Source of the DNA: Anaspis maculata
Taxonomy: Eukaryota; Arthropoda; Insecta; Coleoptera; Scraptiidae
Direction of reading: 5' to 3'
DNA: 64,000 nt
Assembly: GCA_949128115.1 (NCBI GenBank)
Contig: OX421964.1
Coordinates: 32,914,177 to 32,978,176, forward strand
Shown: positions 57,327-64,000 of the stretch, piece by piece
Layout: the number at the start of each line of letters is the position of its first letter
Numbering within the stretch: the first letter of the stretch is position 1
Program-made: the position numbers and the translations under genes
The notes under the pieces: generated by a model
Databases searched by the model: none
Seen by the model: only the letters and a program-made list of their open reading frames with translations
Told to the model about the DNA's origin: nothing

Positions 57327-57690
57327 TACAGGGTGTCCGTTTTTCGAGGCTAAGAATGGGTATCTCGCTCATCTTGAGAGATACAAAGTCGGTTAAATTA
57401 GGAAAAAGTTGCGCATTTTCATGACGATTAATGATCCAAAAAGAAATTTGACGTATTGATTTTAGTTTTTGAGATATCGTGAAAAAACAGGAATTTGAAT
57501 TTTTGTTTTTATTTTTTATTCAAAAAACGGTTGAAGGTGGCCTTTTCTAATCTAGACATTGTCAGGGCTCTTTTTCAAGGGGAATTCAAAGATGCCAAAA
57601 TCTTTATTGTAGCTTTCAAAGCAACCGAGATACGATATTCAACTTTTTTCTCTAATGGGCGCCATATTGGGTTTTGCTATTTTTGAATAC
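57327..57690. repeat. One-armed copy of the CAGGGTGTCC element family
   Basis: CAGGGTGTCCGTTTTTCGAG, GGGTATCTCGCTCATC and CAAAGTCGGTTAAATTA match the left arm at 36777-36870. The inverted partner end is missing. Confidence 0.65.
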
Positions 57691-57765
57691 GGTATTCTTT
57701 TCTGGTTACAACGATGTGCCACATGTCACTGTTGAATAAATGTTCAACATTTACGTTTTTACTTT

Positions 57766-58370
57766 CCCGGCCCCACCAACATGGAGGGAAAGTATTGTAA
57801 TGGTGCAGAAAAAAAAAGTTGAGATTATGCCGGATATATCCATTTTGAGGTTTTCCAAGACGATTGAGACCATTTCCAGAATGATGTCTGTCTGTGGGTG
57901 TGTGTGTGTGTATGTGTGATCTTCCACGATAACTGCCGAACCGTTGATCCGATCGATTTGAAATTTGGTATGCAGACATGGTTTCGCTCTGGAATGACCG
58001 GATTAGTTTTTGGCTGTCATCTGTCAAACAGAAGTGTCACTATCAGCAAATGACAGAAGCTATATCTCACGCAACTTGACTTGCGATATGTCATTTGAAA
58101 GCCCTTGAAGAACTGTATTCAGAACAGTTGAAAGTATTCTCCTACCTGTTATCTGTCAAATTATAAAAAATATCAAAGTCTGGAGCTTTGCCATTTAATT
58201 ATTCAAAATCTATACGACAGATGTAAACCAAACTCGACAGGAAGCAACATTACCAAAGAATCAAACTAATGCTGAAGTTGGAGTTTCCCACCGTTTTCCG
58301 GACAACCGCTATGGATTTTTAAAAATTTTCCTAGCCGATTCCAGCCTCGCTTGCCTGTTCCTCGATTTTT
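57766..58370. repeat. ACTTTCCCGG element copy, one end visible
   Basis: ACTTTCCCGGCCC and the following ~560 bp match 19274-19760 (GCCGAACCG, GAAATTTGGTATGCAGAC, TGGCTGTCATCTGTCAAAC, TTTCCTAGCCGATTCCAGCC). No right end was found. A (GT)n run is at 57896-57918. A weak further relative is near 63600-63680. Confidence 0.65.
57896..57918. repeat. (GT)n microsatellite
   Basis: GTGGGTGTGTGTGTGTGTATGTGTG within the ACTTTCCCGG element copy; the copy at 19.3 kb lacks it. Confidence 0.8.
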
Positions 58371-58956
58371 GGCCTATTCAATTTTTTTAGCAACATAGCA
58401 ACCAAACCGGTAGGTAACTACGTTTTTGTTACGAATTGTATCAATGTCAAAGTGACAACATGAACGCTGTTCTCGGCAGGTTCTCGGTGTTTTCTTTTGT
58501 ACCTTCTTGCATCATTTGAGGCAACAGTGCGAACCAATCCTTTGTGTTGTTTGGGGCTCCGTAAACCCCCTTGTGTTTTCTGTAGCTTTAGCAACTTCAG
58601 TATGCCCATTCCATTGACGTATATGTATAAACTGTGATGTGTGCAGTTCCCTTATTTGATTCGGTACCAGGGCCCCATCCCCATGGTGTCTGCCGTTCAA
58701 GGCCCTGATGGGGCCCCCATCTGTGTCTATCAGATTTTGCCGTTTCAGGCCAAAACTGCGGCCTCGTGTCTTCTTGGGTTCGTTGAAGCCCTTTAGGCTT
58801 GTGGTGTCTACGGGTGTCTCTTGAAGCCCCACTGAACCCCCCTTTTTTTTTAGTTTTCGGAACTATCGTGCCTTCAGGTGTGGTTCGGACCTAACTTCTT
58901 GATGGGCTCGAAGTCTCATTTCACAGGTCATCACTTGGGGGCCCTGAATTGCAATT
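58371..58956. other. Unassigned DNA, partly repeated at 63.4 kb
   Basis: GGCAACAGTGCG and GTTGTTTGGGGCTCCGTAAAC (58530-58570) recur in the same orientation at 63413-63465, on the other side of foldback C. The 58660-58860 stretch is GC-richer and unassigned. Confidence 0.4.
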
Positions 58957-59350
58957 TAGTCCAGTAAAATGAGGCGATTTTTATGCTAAAGTTGGAACTA
59001 ATTAGGGACTCGATGAAAAAAATATAGCAATGTAGAGAATGAAAAACTGAGTAAGAAAAACCAAAGTTTCATTTCCAGCCATCCCGGGAACCATGGTAAA
59101 AAAAATGAAGAAGATGGAAAAACCTTCTCCACGGCCTTTCTTCTGAAACGCTGAGAGAACGGTGGGAGATGTGTGAAAACTGTCAGGGACAAAGTTGTAG
59201 AGAATTTAATAACCTACAAAAAAGTCCCGGAGGGCATACATCTAACTTCTTTAGTTTAGCCAATAATCGCGGTCAAAGTGGCGCGCCGGTCCAATGGAGT
59301 GGAAAAACTGTCCGCTTGCCATTCCTCCTGGAATGCTGCGAGAGCGACAA

Positions 59351-61004
59351 TAGTACAGGAAAAATAGCAAAAAAATCGGCAAAACCTCGGAATAAATATG
59401 GACGTCATGAAAATTTGATATTCTGTTCAGAATTGAGTGCTCTACAACATATCCAAAATCGCCAAAAATCGCACACGGGGGTTTTGAGTTATTGGAGGGG
59501 GGGTAAAAAATCCCAGGTAAACATGGAGGGGATGGAACCCGTCAATCCATTGGATGCGGATACATTATAGTTCGACGTATCATATCCCATTGATACCATT
59601 TTGGCACAAAAAGTGTCCATCATTGTTGAAGGGGAGTAGTGGGGAGGCGAAGCTCTGCTAGGTGGTCCATTTTGTTTTTCTGGCCATGTAGAACCGATCA
59701 CGACAAGTTTGGTATTTTTTCCGACTTAATTCAGTCTCCTGAACTCGTATCCGATGTGTAAATTCGGATTAAAACAAGTTTGAACAAGTAACCTTGAGAA
59801 AACTTGTTTTTTCTTTGACAATTTTGACGAATTTTTTATTTACTGTTGGAGGTGTTCGATTTTAGAACATTTTCAGGGACCATTGAATTGAAGTGTATTC
59901 TCCACAAAAATCATCCACTCGATGTATAATTTTGTTTCTCGAGTTTGAAAAATCGATTTGAACTTGAGCCGGCGCGACGCGTCGTCTACTACTGACCAGA
60001 ACACTACAACATGCACCCTTGAATGAAAACACCTCAAACTATTGGAGAAATAACAACTTATCTTCGAAAATTGGAGGATTTGTGCAGAACTGAATTCCCT
60101 ATACCATGAACGAAATCGCCATTAATCGTAATGCAGGATTTTGAGTTATTCGAGGAGAAGGATAACACTTTGACAGGATTCATACTCTACGAACTGTTAC
60201 CTCTCCCCTTAAATAACTCAAAACCCTGCAGTGCGATTCATGGCGATTTTGTTTATGTTATAGGGAATTCAATTCTCCACAGATCCTCCAATTTTCAAAG
60301 ATGAGTTGTTATTTCTTCGATAGTTTGAGGTGTTTTCATTTAAAGGTGCATGCTGTAGTGTTCTGGTCAGTAGTAGACGACGCGCAGCGCCGGCTCAAGT
60401 TCAAATCGATTTTTTAAACTCGATAAACAAAATTATACATCGGGTGGATGATTTTTGTGGAGAATACACTTCAATTTGATGGTCCCTGAAAATTTTCTAA
60501 AAATGAACACCTCCAACAGTAAATAAAAAATTCGTCAAAATTGTCAAAGAAAAAACAAGTTTTCTCAAGGTAACTTGTTCAAACTTGTGTTAATCCGAAT
60601 TTACACATCGGATACGAGTTCAGGAGATTGAATTTAGTCGGAAAAGATACCAAACTTGTCGTGATCGGCTCTACATGGCCATAAAAACAAAATGGTCCAC
60701 CTAGCAGAGCTTCGCCCCCCCCCCACTACTCCCCTTCAACAATGATGGACACTTTTTGTGGAGAAATGGTATCAATGGGATATGATACGTCGAACTATAA
60801 TGTATTCGCATCCAATGGGTTGACGGGTTCCATCCCCTCCATTTTTACCAGCAATTTTTTACCCCCCCTCCAATAACTCAAAACCCCCGGGTGCGATTTT
60901 TGGCGATTTTGGATATGTTGTAGAGCACTCAATTCTGAACAAAATATCAAATTTTCAGTACGTTCATATTTTTTCCGACGTTTAAATCTATCTTTCTTGT
61001 ACTA
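59351..61004. mobile_element. 1.65-kb foldback element D, TAG...CTA ends, CAA target duplication
   Basis: TAGTACAGGAAAAATAG mirrors CTTTCTTGTACTA. The arms are about 800 bp with the centre near 60180. CAA flanks both ends (59348-59350 and 61005-61007). The uninterrupted right arm of host element C reads (complement) GCGACAAGAGATATCC at this place, so the empty site is known exactly. Arms include TCGTCTACTACTGACCAGAA and its complement, also present in element B. Confidence 0.92.
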
Positions 61005-61766
61005 CAAGAGATATCCAAAAATTGCGAGTGACAAAGTTGTAGAGAATTGAATGCCCCACTAGAAAGTTTTTGAGGCCAATCATTAGCTTTTTTAGTTTAG
61101 CCGTGAACTAGGCTCGAAGTTGCGCGAAGATCCTGTTAATGATGTGGTTCTTTTGGAAAACTTACAAAAATCCTAGACTCGATGGAAAATATATGACAAT
61201 GTAGAGGATGAAAAACTGGTTCTTAGAAACCGAAGTTTCATTCCACACCGTTCCGAGAAATCTGAGAAAAAAAAAATAAAAACTTGACAAATTGCGATTT
61301 TCACTCCCAGCTTTCACACTGAATACTGAAATAAACGTAATAAATATGAAAAATGTGGACAGACAAGCTTGTAGAGAATTGAATGATCTATGAAAAATCC
61401 CGTGACGTCATGTATCTATCCTTTTCGACTTAGCTGCGGAGCGCTAATTAAGTTGGGGCACATGACTCGTTACGCGCCGCATCTGGCCAAACTGCTACGA
61501 CCGACGTTCCGGTGATTGTTCGATTGATTATAAAACATGATTAAAGATTTTAAACAAATGCAAGCTTCCTTTAACGTCTGGTAACTATTGTTAAAAATGT
61601 AACTCCGCGGATGAACGCTGTGTTCTCTATAAATTTTCTTGTTCGGCAGAATTAAAACTGAGATACTCGTATTTTGTAACACAATATAATCATTGGAAAA
61701 CATGTGGGACGTTTCATAGGAAGATGTTTTTCAACAATTTCTTTATGAACAATGATGACGCCTTCT

Positions 61767-62255
61767 TCATTTATATGGCGGTGATATTGCATGAGAGCAG
61801 GACGGATTTTCATCGACATATGGTGGTGGCGCGTCTTCAACGGCACATTGCTCTTCATCCTTGTCGTTGTAGTCATCATCATCGTCTTCCGAGACGACAA
61901 TGCAGGAAGCATTCAAACGGGTAGCTCCACCGGAATGGTGGCAAAATTTGGTGCGCTTGAGCCCAGCTTTCCTGCATCCGCAAAGCTTTTCGCAGTTATT
62001 TAAGCATCTGCAGGAAATCAGACGAAGCAGATATATTTTCGGGAGCTACTTGATCCTGAGTTCCAATTGGCATCAGTTGGGAATTATTAAGTTTCCAACC
62101 CCATTATTCAGGTGAACAGTTATTATTTCCGAGCCACTGCTGAATTTGGTGGTAGACCCGTTTTACGTGTTCCTTGGTCGCAGACGACGTTGAGGGAAGC
62201 TGTGAAAGACCAACTGCTGTCTTTGCCTGTCCTACAGCGGCTTGGAATTTTATAT
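61767..62255 (-). pseudogene. Cys-rich protein gene fragment in the loop of foldback C
   Basis: The minus strand reads, from about 62214, VGLSQLPSTSSATKEHVKR and VYHQIQQWLGN, then an in-frame stop, then WGWKLNNSQLMPIGTQDQVA. After a frameshift it continues with LISCRCLNNCEKLCGCRKAG and LKRTKFCHH, then an acidic stretch (VVSEDDDDYNDKDEEQ), ending in a stop at 61767-61769. The order [P-[ST]-x-A-x(2)-H] – [Y-x-Q-[IV]-Q-x-W-L-G] – [W-G-W] – [C-x-C ... CGCRKAGL] – acidic tail is one I recognise from many uncharacterised arthropod proteins, where the Cys part is tesmin/CXC-like. Some Cys are lost, so it is decayed. Its cellular role is unknown to me. It occupies exactly the unpaired centre of the foldback. 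Confidence 0.7.
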
Positions 62256-63325
62256 ATTATCTGTAGTTGTCCAGCGAATACAAGTATCTCAGTTTTAATT
62301 CTGCCAAACAAGAAAATTCACAGAAAACAATGCGTTCAACCGCAGAGTTACACTTTTGACAACAGTCACCAGATGTTGAAGGAAGCTTGCAATTGTTCAA
62401 AATCTTTCATTATGTTTTATAATCAATCGAACAATCACCGGAACGTCGCGTCGTAGCAGTTTGGCCACATGCGGCGCGTCACGAGTCATATGCCCCAACT
62501 TCAATAGCGCTCCACAGCTAAGTCGAAAAAGATAGATACATGACGTCACAGGATTTTTTATAGATCATTTAATTCTCTACAAGCTTGTCTGTCCACATTT
62601 TTCATATTTATCACGTTTATTTCAGTATTCAGTGTGGAAGCTGGGAGTGAAAATCGCAATTTGTCAAGTTTTTATTTTTTTTCTCAGATTTCTCAGAACG
62701 GTGTGAAATGAAACTTTGGTTTCTAAGATCCAGTTTTTCATTTTCTATATTGTCATATATTTTTCATCGAGTCTAGGATTTTTGTAAGTTTTCCAAAAGA
62801 ACCACTTCATTAACAGGATCTTCGCGCAACTTCGAGCCTAGTTCACGGCTAAACTAAAAAAGCTAATGATTGGGCTCAAAAACTTTCAAGTGGGGCATTC
62901 AATTCTCTACACCTTTGTCACTCGCAATTTTTGGATATCTCTTGTCGCTCTCGCAGCATTCCAGGAGGAATGGCAAGCGGACAGTTTTTCCACTCCATTG
63001 GACCGGCGCGCCACTTTGACCGCAATTATTGACTAAACTAAAGAAGCTAGATGTATGCCCTCCGGGACTTTTTTGTAGATTATTAAATTCTCTACAACTT
63101 TGTCCCTGACAGTTTTAACACATCTCCCACCGTTCTCTCAGCGTTTCAGAAGAAAGGCCGCGGAGAAGGTTTTTCTATCTTCTTAATTTTTTTTACCATG
63201 GTTCCCGGGATGGCTGGAAATGAAACTTTAGTTTTTCTTACTCAGTTTTTCATTCTCTATATTGCTTTATTTTTTTCATCGAGTCCCTAATTAGTTCCAA
63301 GTTAAATCCTTATTTTACTGGACTA

Positions 63326-64000
63326 ATTAATTAGAACTCTGCCCCAGGTTTTCGATCCGCGACTGATTTTCACCGGTTATTTTTCAAACAATAATTCAGG
63401 TTGCATCATTAAAGGCAACAGTGCGCTCCGATTAATTGTGTCTTCAGGTGTTGTTTGGGGCTGCGTAAACCCCTTTGTGTGGAACTAGCATTGCATTCTT
63501 GAGATATCACAACAGTTAACTACCTCTAGCTCTATCTTTTGAATTATATCATCATCTTGTACCTACTTCATAATGCGATCGCGCAAATTAAACGGTTCTG
63601 CCACGATAACTACCAAATTGTTGATCGGATTAAATCGAAATCAGGTACGAACGCATAAGTTCAGCCTGGAATGACCTAATTAGACTTTGGGTAGATGATT
63701 CAGTTTGGAAGCCCTCGGAGGGCACATTGGGTCTGGGCTTGTCTGCCCAAGCTCGAAATTGAAGATATAGAGTTGAAATTTGACACACAGATGCAGAAAG
63801 TTCTCAGTCAAGTTTGTGTAGATTCATCATCATGTCTAAAGTAGGAACAAAATTTTTAATGAGGAACTAGCATTCCATTCTTGAGATATCACAACAGTTA
63901 GCTCCCTAGTTCTACCTTTCGAAATATTTCATCACCGTGAAAACCTAAGAGCCTGTCACTTGTTCTGTCGGCCCGACAATGGATGCAGGATGCTCGCTAA
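63326..64000. repeat. Direct repeat pair 383 bp apart in unassigned DNA
   Basis: GGAACTAGCATT[GC]CATTCTTGAGATATCACAACAGTTA occurs at about 63481 and 63864, followed by further similarity for ~30 bp. CGATAACTACCAAATTGTTG (63604) and ATCGAAATCAGGTA weakly match the ACTTTCCCGG elements. No gene is recognised before the window ends. Confidence 0.5.

Larger units (their letters stand above)
58957..63325. mobile_element. 4.37-kb foldback element C, TAG...CTA ends, ATT target duplication
   Basis: TAGTCCAGTAAAAT mirrors ATTTTACTGGACTA. ATT precedes the left end (58954-58956) and follows the right (63326-63328). The arms are 58957-59350 plus 61005-61670 on the left and about 62270-63325 on the right. 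Element D interrupts the left arm. The central ~590 bp (about 61680-62270) is not palindromic and contains a broken protein gene on the minus strand. No transposase is recognised. Confidence 0.9.

Noticed and set aside
59169..59570. 133-codon plus-strand frame starting MCENCQGQSC
   Set aside because: The Cys-rich start looks like the CXC-type motif, but it spans the junction between foldbacks C and D, and its continuation is D-arm sequence. Probably coincidence.

Overview
This window looks like gene-poor, transposon-rich arthropod (probably insect) nuclear DNA. Supporting signs are AT-rich sequence, many TAGGTACCTAC-type words, a eukaryotic tRNA-Arg(TCG) without CCA followed by a Pol III T-run, and remnants of CR1/L2-like and R1-like LINEs, Ty3/gypsy, Tc1, pogo and hAT elements. 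The TAGGTACC words suggest a hemipteran or lepidopteran, but I cannot name the species. I see no convincing intact host protein-coding gene. The only host-type gene I am sure of is the tRNA at 7658-7730.

Layout. 1-9.9 kb: an unknown repeat (copies near 1-105, 2150-2575 and 9361-9870), three hAT-like non-autonomous elements with clear or partial 8-bp target duplications, a TA-flanked hairpin, a pogo-like element carrying a broken transposase tail, and the tRNA. 10.3-13.1 kb: a TIR element holding an R1-like LINE tail and a TA-flanked insert. 13.5-21 kb: three ~1-kb tandem units, the third interrupted by a 2.36-kb hairpin and a 1.26-kb element. 21-35.5 kb: mostly unassigned DNA, two hairpins above 0.7 kb, a decayed Ty3/gypsy pol fragment, a GTATTCATA-end element, an LTR/primer-binding-site remnant and a Tc1 transposase scrap. 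35.5-51.9 kb: consecutive, nested foldback elements up to 4 kb, one of which carries a near-complete ~4-kb LINE (ORF1 plus EEP/RT ORF2). 52-64 kb: a 1.17-kb hairpin, a 15/16-bp minisatellite and a 4.37-kb foldback whose loop contains a broken cysteine-rich protein gene.

The most striking feature is a set of very long inverted repeats covering roughly a third of the window. Most share one rule: the element starts TAG (usually TAGT), ends CTA, and is flanked by a 3-bp direct repeat (GAA, TAC, TAT, TTA, ATA, ATT or CAA). In two cases a paralogous uninterrupted copy inside this same window serves as an empty site and confirms the boundaries. One arm carries what looks like an excision scar. A second hairpin class starts CAGGTG or CAGGGTG and is flanked by TA. 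I know of no described element family with exactly the TAG...CTA/3-bp signature, and no transposase of its own is visible, so these are candidates for a new non-autonomous foldback family mobilised in trans.

All assignments were made by reading the sequence without alignments. Repeat edges marked approximate may shift by tens of bases.
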